A stretch of 64,000 nt of DNA from Exiguobacterium alkaliphilum 12/1 (lineage in GTDB: Bacteria; Bacillota; Bacilli; Exiguobacteriales; Exiguobacteriaceae): NCBI RefSeq assembly GCF_000714435.1, contig NZ_JJMW01000019.1, positions 186,001 through 250,000 on the forward strand. The letters are read 5' to 3'. Positions 9,938 through 17,814 of this stretch are shown in pieces. Position 1 is the first letter of the stretch. The number at the start of each line of letters is the position of its first letter. The notes under the pieces are model-generated. The model was not told the origin of the DNA and searched no databases. It saw only the letters and a list, made by a program, of their open reading frames with translations. Both the position numbers and the translations under genes were made by a program.

Positions 9938-11188
9938 ATGGGATTGACAGGACGGATTCGTGTCCCGAGTGACAAATCGATCACGCATCGCGCCGTCATG
10001 TTCGGTGCCGTCGCGCATGGTGTGACGACGATTCATGACCCGCTCCTTGGAGCCGATTGCCGGTCGACGATGGAGGCCATGCGTCGCCTCGGGGCGACGG
10101 TGGAGGAACGAGCTGACCGGGTCGTCATCACGGGAACGGACAAGATGGCGTCGACGACGATTGACTGCGGCAACTCGGGGACGACGATGCGTCTCCTCAC
10201 TGGACTGCTCGTCGGGTATGACGGGACGTATGAGTTGATGGGTGACGAATCGCTCTCGAAACGGCCGATGGGGCGTGTCACGGTACCGCTACGTGAGCGT
10301 GGGGCCAATATCGAAGGCGATTACGCCCCGATTCGCATCCGAGGAAGCGAACTGGGCCGCATCGACTACACGTTGCCTGTCGCGAGCGCCCAAGTCAAAT
10401 CGGCCATCTTGTTGGCAGGGCTTCGGGCCAAGGGAGAGACGATCGTGCGAGAGCCGATGTTGTCGCGTGACCATACGGAACGGATGTTGCCACTGTTCGG
10501 CGGTCGTATCGATGTGACGATCGAGGACGGGGTACGAGTGATCCGACTCGACCCGGGTGGATTGAAGGGAGCGACGGTCCACGTCCCGGCCGACCCGTCG
10601 TCGGCTGCATTCTTTTGGGCCGGAGCGGCCATCGTCCCGAATAGTCGAGTCACGACAGTCGATGTTTGTTTGAACGAGACGCGCATCGGCTTTTTGCGGA
10701 CGCTTGAACGGATGGGCGCGTCCGTCTCGATTGAGCGGGCGCGCCCGCTCGGAGAGGAGACGGTCGCCGATGTGACGGTCTCGACGAGCACGCTTCGCGG
10801 CATCGAGTTAGGCGGCGAGGCGATTCCGCATCAAATCGACGAGTTGCCGCTCTTTGCCCTCGTCGCGTCACAGGCGACAAGCCCGTCGACTGTGCGAGAC
10901 GCAGGCGAACTGCGTGTGAAAGAGACGGACCGCATCCGGACGGTCGTGACCGAACTGAAGACGCTCGGTGTCGACATCGAAGAGACTGAGGACGGGTTCA
11001 CCGTCCGCCCGAGTCCGATTCGAGGTGGGGACGTGGATGCGTTTGGCGACCATCGGCTGTCGATGATGCTGCAGATTGCAGCGCTTTTGACGGACGATCC
11101 TGTCCACATTCATGGGATGGATGTCTCGGATGTCAGTTACCCGCAGTTTCATCAAGATTTACAACGGCTCGGTCGTGAGATAGAATAA
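9938..11188 (+). CDS. aroA: 3-Phosphoshikimate 1-carboxyvinyltransferase (EPSP synthase)
   Basis: Joins PEP and shikimate-3-phosphate. It begins with the substrate-binding PSDKSITHRA motif and contains DCGNSGTTMRLL, SAQVKSAILLAGL and the C-terminal GDHRLSMM block. 416 aa, a little shorter than most. In the conserved NSGTTMR segment a Gly occupies the position that is Gly in glyphosate-sensitive and Ala in some tolerant enzymes, but I cannot assign sensitivity from sequence alone. No clear terminator separates it from ypiA 33 nt downstream. Confidence 0.97.
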   Translation: MGLTGRIRVPSDKSITHRAVMFGAVAHGVTTIHDPLLGADCRSTMEAMRRLGATVEERADRVVITGTDKMASTTIDCGNSGTTMRLLTGLLVGYDGTYELMGDESLSKRPMGRVTVPLRERGANIEGDYAPIRIRGSELGRIDYTLPVASAQVKSAILLAGLRAKGETIVREPMLSRDHTERMLPLFGGRIDVTIEDGVRVIRLDPGGLKGATVHVPADPSSAAFFWAGAAIVPNSRVTTVDVCLNETRIGFLRTLERMGASVSIERARPLGEETVADVTVSTSTLRGIELGGEAIPHQIDELPLFALVASQATSPSTVRDAGELRVKETDRIRTVVTELKTLGVDIEETEDGFTVRPSPIRGGDVDAFGDHRLSMMLQIAALLTDDPVHIHGMDVSDVSYPQFHQDLQRLGREIE

Positions 11189-11221
11189 CGTCAATAGTTG
11201 TTGTCGGTAGGAGGAAGATCA

Positions 11222-12493
11222 ATGTTAGATGAATCAGAATTGAACCATATTGTCGAGATGCTCGAGGCCGGGGAGACAGAACACGCCCTGCACCATCTCG
11301 AATCGCTTGAAAAAGAGGGCTCGGACGAAGACCGGCTAGCCATCGCCGATCTTTATCTCGAGCTCGGACTCGCCGACCGCGCGGTGAACGTCCTGGCCGC
11401 GCTTTACGTCGATTATGCGGGGAATCCGCACGTGGCGTTGTCGCTCGCCGAGGCATATCTCGACAGCGACCGCGAAGAAGAGGCGATTGCCGTGCTCGAG
11501 AAAGTCGACACGAAAGATCGAGAGGCACACGTCCGGAGCCTCGTGTTATTGGCCGATTTGTATCAATCGCAAGGACTCGACGAAGTCGCCGTCAAAAAAC
11601 TGCTCGAGGCACTCGAGACGAATCCGGACGAACCGCTGCTCGTCTATGGGCTCGCTGAACTTTACGCGTCAATCGGGTCGTTCGAACAAGCCGTCCCGCT
11701 CTATGCGCGACTGCCGCATCTGGCGTTGCCTGAAGAGATCGATTATCAGGCCGATTACGCCGAGGCGCTCACGATGATCGGGTCGTTCGAAGAGGCGCTC
11801 GTCGAATTCGAGAAGTCGACGGGCCGAAACTTGAATACCGTGTTCGGGCATGCCATGACGGCCCACCGCATCGGGCGTGACGAGGTCGCGGTCAAACAGT
11901 TCGAGGAGTTGCGGACGATGGACCCGGACTTCACGTCGCTCTATCTTCCATATACGGAAGCGCTCGAGGCGCTCGGACGAATCGATGAGGCGCTCGAGAT
12001 GATTGGGCAAGGGATTGAACGTGATGATTATAACGACGAGTTACGGACGGTGAAGGCGAAACTGTTCTTGCGTCAAGGTGCGACCGATGAGGCGGTGACC
12101 GAACTGCGTGAGGCGCTCGCCTTGAATCCGGAATCGCTCGAAGCGACTGAGTTGCTCTTGTCCGTCTTGTTCGAGGCCGGGGACATGGATGCGGTCATCG
12201 AGACGATTGACGCCCTCGAAGACCATTCGACATCGCCGCTCATGACATGGTACAAGGCCAAAGCCGCCTATGAGCTCGAGGCGTATGAGGAAGCGGTCGC
12301 GCTCTACGAATCGATTGAAGACGTTTATAAAGAGGACGTGTCTTTTGCGACCGAATGGGCTACACTGTTAGTAGAAGAAGGACAGCGCGACAAGGCGAAG
12401 CGTATGCTCGAGCAAACGCTTGCGCTCACCGTCGACGTGGACGACCGTCAAGCGCTCGAAGAACGGCTCGACTCGTTAGCGGACCGCGATTAA
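11222..12493 (+). CDS. ypiA: Tetratricopeptide repeat protein YpiA
   Basis: Cytosolic all-helical TPR protein of 423 aa, the same length as B. subtilis YpiA; its partner is unknown. Repeats with the A..LY..LG....AV.....L pattern run through the whole chain, for example around LADLYLELGLADRAV and YAELY-like units. The composition is very acidic. The ATG at 11222 follows AGGAGG and replaces a longer open frame from 11198. It stands at the head of the ypiA-ypiB pair before the cytochrome bc genes, as in B. subtilis. Confidence 0.88.
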   Translation: MLDESELNHIVEMLEAGETEHALHHLESLEKEGSDEDRLAIADLYLELGLADRAVNVLAALYVDYAGNPHVALSLAEAYLDSDREEEAIAVLEKVDTKDREAHVRSLVLLADLYQSQGLDEVAVKKLLEALETNPDEPLLVYGLAELYASIGSFEQAVPLYARLPHLALPEEIDYQADYAEALTMIGSFEEALVEFEKSTGRNLNTVFGHAMTAHRIGRDEVAVKQFEELRTMDPDFTSLYLPYTEALEALGRIDEALEMIGQGIERDDYNDELRTVKAKLFLRQGATDEAVTELREALALNPESLEATELLLSVLFEAGDMDAVIETIDALEDHSTSPLMTWYKAKAAYELEAYEEAVALYESIEDVYKEDVSFATEWATLLVEEGQRDKAKRMLEQTLALTVDVDDRQALEERLDSLADRD

Positions 12494-12518
12494 TCGATAT
12501 AAAAGGAGATGGGGTCAT

Positions 12519-13052
12519 ATGGTGGAGCGGAAAAAGAATTTTTTAAAGCGATTCCTCGCTCATCATACGCTGCGTAAGCGAGAGGCCAAATGGATTATCG
12601 ATTATTGGCTCAGGCATCCGGAGAAACTCGGCAACGTCCATTTCGTGACGAACGCCTCCGTCGCCCCGCAAAGCCTTGTGATGACAGCTTACGGCTTTGA
12701 CGGGGAACCGTTCCGATATCGTCGCGGCGACCTCGTCACGGTCAATCCGGAGAAGGCGTATCATGACATTCGCCTCCATGACGGTGCGATTTACGTCGAA
12801 CTCAATTTCCAGGGCATGATGATTGACGAGAATTGGATTGACATTGTCGAGCCGAACCCGTTCGAACCCGTTGCCGAAGTAAAAGACGAAGTGACGACAT
12901 CGGCACAGACCGTCATCCGTGCCTCGGTCGCCCAGTTCGAGGAAGAACGATTGCTCGTCGAAATCGACGAGGCGCTCGACCGACGTGATGAGAAGTTGTT
13001 CCGCAATTTGACGAGTAAACTCCATCAAGTTCGAGCCTCAAAATTATTTTAG
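12519..13052 (+). CDS. ypiB: UPF0302/IDEAL-domain protein YpiB
   Basis: 177-aa soluble protein of unknown biochemical role. The N-terminal part (residues about 10-110) fits the UPF0302 family, and the C-terminal segment LLVEIDEALDRRDEKLF is the IDEAL motif for which that domain is named. Start ATG 12519 after AAAGGAG. It is 25 nt downstream of ypiA and is closed by a terminator. B. subtilis ypiB lies at the same place before ypiF and qcrABC. Confidence 0.88.
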   Translation: MVERKKNFLKRFLAHHTLRKREAKWIIDYWLRHPEKLGNVHFVTNASVAPQSLVMTAYGFDGEPFRYRRGDLVTVNPEKAYHDIRLHDGAIYVELNFQGMMIDENWIDIVEPNPFEPVAEVKDEVTTSAQTVIRASVAQFEEERLLVEIDEALDRRDEKLFRNLTSKLHQVRASKLF

Positions 13053-13054
13053 GA

Positions 13055-13092
13055 AAAACAAGCGCTTCCGTTATGGGTAGCGCTTGTTTTTT
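13055..13092 (+). terminator. Terminator of ypiA-ypiB
   Basis: Perfect 12-bp stem 13055-13066 with 13079-13090, 12-nt loop, T tract. Confidence 0.92.
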
Positions 13093-13177
13093 GGTATATT
13101 AATGACGTAGGAATACACAATAATTTCACATTTCGTTCATAAGTTTGAACAAGCAATGAACGGAGGTGCGATACAAT
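13092..13177 (+). promoter_or_regulatory. Promoter region of ypiF
   Basis: Two -10 elements are seen. The first is TGG plus TATATT (13095-13100), an extended -10 right after the terminator. The second is TACAAT (13172-13177), for which TTGAAC at 13145-13150 would be a -35 with a long 21-bp spacer. Which is used cannot be settled by reading. Confidence 0.45.
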
Positions 13178-13198
13178 AGACATGATGAATCATGTCTA
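13177..13198. promoter_or_regulatory. Palindrome with 10-bp arms before ypiF (operator or 5' hairpin)
   Basis: Arms TAGACATGAT (13177-13186) and ATCATGTCTA (13189-13198) are perfectly complementary around a GA centre. The left arm shares its first base with the -10 TACAAT, so a protein bound here would cover the transcription start. If transcription starts further upstream the same sequence would be an RNA hairpin just before the ypiF ribosome binding site. It does not match the Rex, Fur, PerR or cre consensus that I know. Confidence 0.6.
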
Positions 13199-13213
13199 GA
13201 GAGGAGGGGAAAG

Positions 13214-13654
13214 ATGAGGTTCGATAGTATTGATGCGCGAAAGTCGCTCACGGAACGACAATACGTCGATACGCTCGTCGTCCCGCTCGTCGAACTCGCG
13301 TTCGACGAGGAGATGGTCCGTAAAGCTGAAGGGAACGAGGTCATCCAGGCGGTGGCGCTCGAGACGGAACGACAGCTCTCTGGACGAACGATGCTCTGCC
13401 CGACGCTTAGTTACGTCGACGTGGAAACCGGCTCTTTACTTGCGGAGACCGTCCTCGAGAAAGCGACGGCGTCGGGTTTCTCTCACGTGTTGTTCATCTC
13501 TTCAGACGTCCGCTTCAAAGCGTTCGATTTACCGATCATCTTCGTGCCGCCGTTAGCGTTGAAAGGGATGTCGGGCGAGCAGTCGCACACGATGGTTCAA
13601 AATTTTGCGACACAAGTCATCACAGAGCTTTCTGCCCGTTGGATGGCGACATGA
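13214..13654 (+). CDS. ypiF: DUF2487 family protein YpiF
   Basis: 146-aa soluble protein of unknown function, similar in size to B. subtilis YpiF (about 150 aa) and in the same place just before qcrA. It starts MRFDSIDARKSL and has no membrane segment, signal or metal motif. Start ATG 13214 after GAGAGGAGGGG; a longer frame from 13166 would run through the palindrome and has no binding site. Its constant linkage to the cytochrome bc operon in Bacillales suggests a respiratory or assembly-related role, which is inference. Confidence 0.8.
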   Translation: MRFDSIDARKSLTERQYVDTLVVPLVELAFDEEMVRKAEGNEVIQAVALETERQLSGRTMLCPTLSYVDVETGSLLAETVLEKATASGFSHVLFISSDVRFKAFDLPIIFVPPLALKGMSGEQSHTMVQNFATQVITELSARWMAT

Positions 13655-13659
13655 AGCGG

Positions 13660-13686
13660 TTGACGTAGAGGTTTTATTGATATACT
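13660..13686 (+). promoter_or_regulatory. Promoter of qcrABC
   Basis: TTGACG (13660-13665) and TATACT (13681-13686) preceded by TGA, an extended -10 with a 15-bp spacer. TACTAT at 13683-13688 gives a 17-bp spacer instead. No terminator separates this from ypiF, so read-through is also possible. Confidence 0.6.
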
Positions 13687-13764
13687 ATTTTGTTGAGTGA
13701 GAAATTTTTGTGAAGAATGCATAAAGAATTATGGGGTTATGCACACGAATGAGGGGGGAACGAA

Positions 13765-14268
13765 ATGGCTCAAAAAGGGTCAAAAGTCACGCGCCGTCAG
13801 TTCTTAACGTACACACTGACTGGAGTAGGTGGCTTTATGGCGGCAACATTGATCAGTCCGATGGTCAACTTTGCAATCGATCCGGTACTTAAAAGATCGG
13901 ATGCGGGTGACAAAGTTCGAGTGATGAGTCTCGATGACATCACGACTGAGCCGCAACGTGTCGACTTTAAAAAACAAACGCAAGATGCATGGTATGAGTT
14001 CGAAGAGACGCTCTCAGCATGGGTCTTCAAAGATGAGAGCGGAGAGGTGATCGCCTTGTCTCCGATCTGTACGCACCTCGGCTGTCAAGTAGGATACGGC
14101 GGCGATCCGACGCGTCCAACAGAATTTTTCTGCCCGTGCCACTTCGGTCGTTATACGAAGGACGGGACGAACATTCCAGGTACGCCTCCGACATCACCAC
14201 TTGCCCGTTATGAAAAAGAAGAAAAAGACGGATTCCTATACTTGGGCAGTCCGGTCACACAGTTGTGA
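13765..14268 (+). CDS. qcrA: Menaquinol:cytochrome c reductase Rieske iron-sulfur subunit
   Basis: Iron-sulfur subunit of the cytochrome bc complex on the outer face of the membrane. The Rieske ligands are in place: C102-T-H104-L-G-C107 and C123-P-C125-H126, with the two disulfide cysteines among them. Residues 9-14 (TRRQFL) followed by a hydrophobic stretch form a Tat-type signal anchor, as expected for export of a folded cluster protein. 167 aa, start after GAGGGGGGAACG. First gene of qcrABC. Confidence 0.96.
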   Translation: MAQKGSKVTRRQFLTYTLTGVGGFMAATLISPMVNFAIDPVLKRSDAGDKVRVMSLDDITTEPQRVDFKKQTQDAWYEFEETLSAWVFKDESGEVIALSPICTHLGCQVGYGGDPTRPTEFFCPCHFGRYTKDGTNIPGTPPTSPLARYEKEEKDGFLYLGSPVTQL

Positions 14269-14283
14269 GAGGGGGAATAGCCG

Positions 14284-14955
14284 ATGTTACAAAAAATTTA
14301 TGATTGGGTCGATGAACGCGTCGACATCACGCCGTTATGGCGCGACATCGCTGACCATGAAGTACCAGAACACGTCAACCCTGCCCATCACTTTTCAGCA
14401 TTTGTCTATTGCTTCGGCGGTTTGACGTTCTTTACGATCGTGATTCAAATCTTGTCAGGGATGTTCTTGACGATGTATTACGTACCTGACATCATCAACG
14501 CGCACGCGTCGGTCTACTACTTACAAAACGAGATCGCACACGGTCAAATCGTCCGTGGGATGCATCACTGGGGCGCATCGGTTGCGATCGTCATGTTGTT
14601 CTTGCATACGCTCCGCGTATTCTTTACAGGCTCTTATAAAAAGCCGCGCGAACTCAACTGGGTCGTCGGCGTCTTGCTCTTCTTCGTCGTCTTGGCGCTC
14701 GGTCTCACAGGTTACTTGTTGCCTTGGGATATGAAAGCGTTGTTCGCGACGAAAGTTACGCTTCAGATTGCTGAGAGTGTCCCGGTCATCGGTGGCATCG
14801 CCAAAACGCTTCTCGCCGGTGGTGAGATCGTCGGCGCCCGGACGCTCACGAACTTCTTCGCCATTCACGTCTTCTTCTTACCGGCGGCCTTGTTCGGACT
14901 CCTTGGGGCTCACTTCTTGATGATTCGTAAACAAGGAATATCTGGACCGCTTTAA
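14284..14955 (+). CDS. qcrB: Menaquinol:cytochrome c reductase cytochrome b subunit
   Basis: Cytochrome b6-type subunit of 223 aa with four transmembrane helices carrying two b haems and, in this family, one covalently attached haem. Histidines in GMHHWGAS and in FFAIHVFFLP are the axial ligand candidates, and the PWDMKALFATKV segment is typical. Cys43 in FVYCFGG is at the position expected for the covalent c-type haem of b6-like proteins. It starts 15 nt after qcrA and is followed by qcrC. Confidence 0.95.
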   Translation: MLQKIYDWVDERVDITPLWRDIADHEVPEHVNPAHHFSAFVYCFGGLTFFTIVIQILSGMFLTMYYVPDIINAHASVYYLQNEIAHGQIVRGMHHWGASVAIVMLFLHTLRVFFTGSYKKPRELNWVVGVLLFFVVLALGLTGYLLPWDMKALFATKVTLQIAESVPVIGGIAKTLLAGGEIVGARTLTNFFAIHVFFLPAALFGLLGAHFLMIRKQGISGPL

Positions 14956-14988
14956 GCCGATTCGAAGACAAAAAGGAGGAGAAACGAT

Positions 14989-15783
14989 ATGCATCGCGGT
15001 AAAGGGATGAAATTTGTGACCGACTCTCGAGTAGGAATCTCGAATCGGAAACAGAATATTGCAAAAGACTATTCAGAATACCCAGGACGCACAGAAGCGT
15101 TTTGGCCGAACTTCTTGCTTAAAGAGTGGATGGTCGGATCAGTCTTCTTGATCGGATTCATTGCTTTGACGATTGTTAAAGCTGCGCCACTTCAAAACAT
15201 CGCTGATGCGACGAACACGTCATATATTCCGCTTCCGGACTGGTATTTCTTGTTCTTGTATCAATTGCTCAAATATCAGTTTGCAGCAGGGGATTGGATT
15301 TTACTCGGTACGGTCATCATGCCGGGAATCGCCTTTACGGCGCTTTTGATTGCACCATGGCTTGACCAAGGGCTCGAGCGCCGACCGGCGAGACGCCCAG
15401 TCTCGACAACGTTCATGTTGCTTGGTATCCTTTCGATCGTCTACTTGACGTGGGAGTCGGTACAAACGACGCACTGGGACCAAGTCCATGAGCAAGGTAT
15501 CCTTGTCGTCCCGGGTGAAGGCCCAGAGATTGACACGGCGGCCCCAGGTTATGAAATCTATGCGGCCCAATCATGTGTCAACTGTCACGGTCAAAACCTA
15601 GAAGGTGGCGCTGCAGCCCCACCGCTCGTCGGTACGACTTACTCGGCAGAAGAGATTGCCGAAATCTCTGTGAACGGGATTGGCGCGATGCCAGCCGGTC
15701 AATGGGACGGTTCGGATGAAGATCTTCAAGCTATGGCTGAATTCATCGCTTCATACGGTGAAGGCGGCGAAAACAACCAGTAA
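14989..15783 (+). CDS. qcrC: Menaquinol:cytochrome c reductase cytochrome b/c subunit
   Basis: Fusion of a subunit IV-like membrane domain and a cytochrome c domain, the arrangement found in Bacillales. Three transmembrane segments occupy roughly residues 45-150, with PDWYFLFLYQLLKYQ as the quinol-site segment. The haem c motif CVNCH is at 196-200, and a Met in GAMPAGQW is the likely sixth ligand. 264 aa, start ATG 14989 after AAAAGGAGGAG. It completes the complex that passes electrons from menaquinol to cytochrome c. Confidence 0.96.
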   Translation: MHRGKGMKFVTDSRVGISNRKQNIAKDYSEYPGRTEAFWPNFLLKEWMVGSVFLIGFIALTIVKAAPLQNIADATNTSYIPLPDWYFLFLYQLLKYQFAAGDWILLGTVIMPGIAFTALLIAPWLDQGLERRPARRPVSTTFMLLGILSIVYLTWESVQTTHWDQVHEQGILVVPGEGPEIDTAAPGYEIYAAQSCVNCHGQNLEGGAAAPPLVGTTYSAEEIAEISVNGIGAMPAGQWDGSDEDLQAMAEFIASYGEGGENNQ

Positions 15784-15786
15784 TCC

Positions 15787-15819
15787 AACGCGTGCGGTCC
15801 AATTGGGCCGCGCGTTTTT
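15787..15819 (+). terminator. Terminator of qcrABC
   Basis: GC-rich stem 15787-15800 with 15805-15816 containing a 2-nt bulge, followed by five Ts. Confidence 0.85.
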
Positions 15820-15845
15820 ACTTTCCCTTCGGCTCGCGCTACAAT
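15817..15845 (+). promoter_or_regulatory. Promoter of ypjA
   Basis: TTTACT (15817-15822), 17-bp spacer, TACAAT (15840-15845), lying directly on the T tract of the preceding terminator. Confidence 0.6.
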
Positions 15846-15868
15846 AAGGAAAAAAGGACGGTTTGAAC

Positions 15869-16486
15869 ATGTTACATAACGTTTGGTATCCTTTCTTGAG
15901 ACATAAAGCCGTGCTCAGCGTGTTGTTCGTCATCAACTTGCTCGGTACGATTTACGGTTACATCTGGTACGAACCACAACTGCGGGATACGCCACTCATC
16001 TACTGGCCGTTCGTGCCGGATAGTCCGACGGCTTCGCTCTTCTTCACGGTCGTGCTCGGTCTTTGGATTTTCGGCAAGCGATCGCCACTCCTAGAGACGC
16101 TCGCCTTCATTACTTTAATCAAATACGGTGTCTGGGCCGTCGTCATGAACGTCTTGTTCTTACGGACGCTCGGTAGTGATGCCGACACGTTCACGGTGCT
16201 CATGGCACTCATGCTCATGGTGTCGCACGGCGCCATGGCCGTCCAGGCGCTCCTTTACGCCCCGTTCATGACGTGGACGATACGCTCGTTCGTGTTGACG
16301 CTCGTTTGGGTCATCCATAACGACGTCGTCGATTATGTGCTCGGCCAATGGCCACGTTACCCCGCGCTCGCCGAACATATCATGTGGATCGGATACGGGT
16401 CGTTTTGGCTGACAGGATTGTGTTTTTTTGTGGGATATGTGCTCGTCCTACGCACTTCACTTGATAATAAGGTCATAAGAATGTAA
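15869..16486 (+). CDS. ypjA: DUF1405 membrane protein YpjA
   Basis: 205-aa polytopic membrane protein of unknown function with about six hydrophobic segments. Family features include the GTIYGYIWY and YWPFVPDSPTASLFF segments. The ATG at 15869 lies 7 nt after AAGGACGG; a TTG at 15863 is too close to that site. The gene follows qcrABC as in B. subtilis, but the ypjB, ypjD, dapB and mgsA genes of that region are missing here. Confidence 0.85.
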   Translation: MLHNVWYPFLRHKAVLSVLFVINLLGTIYGYIWYEPQLRDTPLIYWPFVPDSPTASLFFTVVLGLWIFGKRSPLLETLAFITLIKYGVWAVVMNVLFLRTLGSDADTFTVLMALMLMVSHGAMAVQALLYAPFMTWTIRSFVLTLVWVIHNDVVDYVLGQWPRYPALAEHIMWIGYGSFWLTGLCFFVGYVLVLRTSLDNKVIRM

Positions 16487-16524
16487 AATTGAACTATCAA
16501 ATACACGCAGAGGTGATATAGAAA

Positions 16525-17208
16525 ATGTCATTAGGTGGTTATATTTTCTATCTTGCACTGATTATGCTCATCCCGCTATGGGCTCAGATGCGAGTGAAAA
16601 GTACGTATAAGAAATTTTTACAGCAACGCCTCCAAAGCGGTGTCACCGGCGCGCAAGTCGCAGACTTCATCATGAAGCAAAACGGTGTCAACGATGTGCG
16701 CATCGAGATGGTCGACGGACTGATGAGCGACCATTACGACCCGGTCAACAAAGTCGTCCGCTTGTCACGTGAAGTGTATCAAGGCTCGACGATCTCGTCA
16801 GCAGCCATCGCGGCGCACGAGATCGGGCACGTCATCCAAGATGCGACCGACTATAAGATGATGCGCGTCCGCCATCGTCTCGTCCCGGTCGTCAACATCA
16901 CGTCGAACTTGTCGTTCCCGCTCCTCCTCGGCGGATTCTTGTTAGGTGCCTTAGGACTCGCTCAGCTCGGTGTCATCATGATGCTCGGTGCGGTCGTGTT
17001 CCAACTCGTGACGCTTCCGGTCGAGTTCGATGCCTCGAAACGGGCGATGGCCGAATTGACGAGCCACGGGATCGTCACGGCGAACGAAGAGTCAGGCGCA
17101 CGAAAAGTGCTCAACGCCGCAGCTTGGACATATGTCGCCGCCACGCTCGTCGCGGTCGCGGAACTCATCCGTTTGGCGCTCATCGTCTTCATGCCACGTG
17201 ATGAGTAG
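16525..17208 (+). CDS. yugP: Membrane zinc metallopeptidase, YugP family
   Basis: 227-aa membrane protein with an N-terminal transmembrane segment, a short soluble part with the zinc motif HEIGH (in AAHEIGHVIQ), and two or three C-terminal membrane segments with a downstream VEFDASKRA block, matching the Zn_peptidase_2 family. Substrates are unknown. Start ATG 16525 after GAGGTGATA. It is transcribed with or separately from ypjA 38 nt upstream and is closed by its own terminator. Confidence 0.88.
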   Translation: MSLGGYIFYLALIMLIPLWAQMRVKSTYKKFLQQRLQSGVTGAQVADFIMKQNGVNDVRIEMVDGLMSDHYDPVNKVVRLSREVYQGSTISSAAIAAHEIGHVIQDATDYKMMRVRHRLVPVVNITSNLSFPLLLGGFLLGALGLAQLGVIMMLGAVVFQLVTLPVEFDASKRAMAELTSHGIVTANEESGARKVLNAAAWTYVAATLVAVAELIRLALIVFMPRDE

Positions 17209-17217
17209 AATCATCAG

Positions 17218-17242
17218 TCCCGTCCACGTGACGGGATTTTTT
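17218..17242 (+). terminator. Terminator of the YugP-like gene
   Basis: 7-bp stem TCCCGTC (17218-17224) with GACGGGA (17230-17236), loop CACGT, six Ts. Confidence 0.88.
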
Positions 17243-17268
17243 CATTTCGCTTTCGAAAGGAGCAACCG

Positions 17269-17733
17269 ATGCATCAACCACAATTGACGACAGCGGGGCG
17301 CCACCGCTTGCAGGAACAGCTCGAGACGCTGCGAGGCGACAGCCGGCGCGAGGCGCTCGAACGCGTCAAGGCGGCCCGGAAGTTCTGTGATTTTCGAGAA
17401 GACGTGACGTATATGGACGCGGTCCGGGAACAAGCGCGGATCGAGTCAAAGATCGTCGAACTCGAGCGGCTACTCGCTCATGCCGTCATCGTCGAGACGG
17501 GCCGCTCAGACGTCGTCGCGTTCGGCAGCCGCGTCGTCATCCGCGAGATACCCGGTGGGGATGAAGAGACGTACCGCATCGTCGGTGAACACGAAGCCGA
17601 TTTGGCGAAAGACACGATTGCCGACACGTCGCCGCTCGGTAGCGGGTTAATCGGGGGCGTCGTCGGCCAAACCGTTTCAATCGTTTCACCGGGCGGGACG
17701 CTCGACTTTGAGATCGTCCGAATCGAACGATGA
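17269..17733 (+). CDS. GreA/GreB-family transcription factor
   Basis: 154-aa protein with an N-terminal antiparallel coiled coil (residues 5-75) and a C-terminal FKBP-like domain. Acidic residues Asp41 and Glu44 at the coiled-coil tip sit at the positions used by GreA to stimulate RNA cleavage in paused polymerase, so the activity may be kept. The rest of the tip (CDFREDVTY) departs from the usual GD-x-x-EN-x-EY, so this is probably a second paralogue rather than the housekeeping greA. Start ATG 17269 after GAAAGGAG. It stands alone between two terminators. Confidence 0.82.
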   Translation: MHQPQLTTAGRHRLQEQLETLRGDSRREALERVKAARKFCDFREDVTYMDAVREQARIESKIVELERLLAHAVIVETGRSDVVAFGSRVVIREIPGGDEETYRIVGEHEADLAKDTIADTSPLGSGLIGGVVGQTVSIVSPGGTLDFEIVRIER

Positions 17734-17750
17734 CGAGGCGAACAACCGTT

Positions 17751-17795
17751 AAAAAACAAGCCACCGGCAGCGAGTTCGCTGCCGGTGGCTTGTTT
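17751..17795. terminator. Bidirectional terminator between greA-like and ypjC
   Basis: Perfect 20-bp arms (17754-17773 with 17776-17795) around GT, preceded by an A run and followed by Ts, so it serves both convergent genes. Confidence 0.93.
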
Positions 17796-17814
17796 GATGT
17801 CTCTGAGGTTTCGA

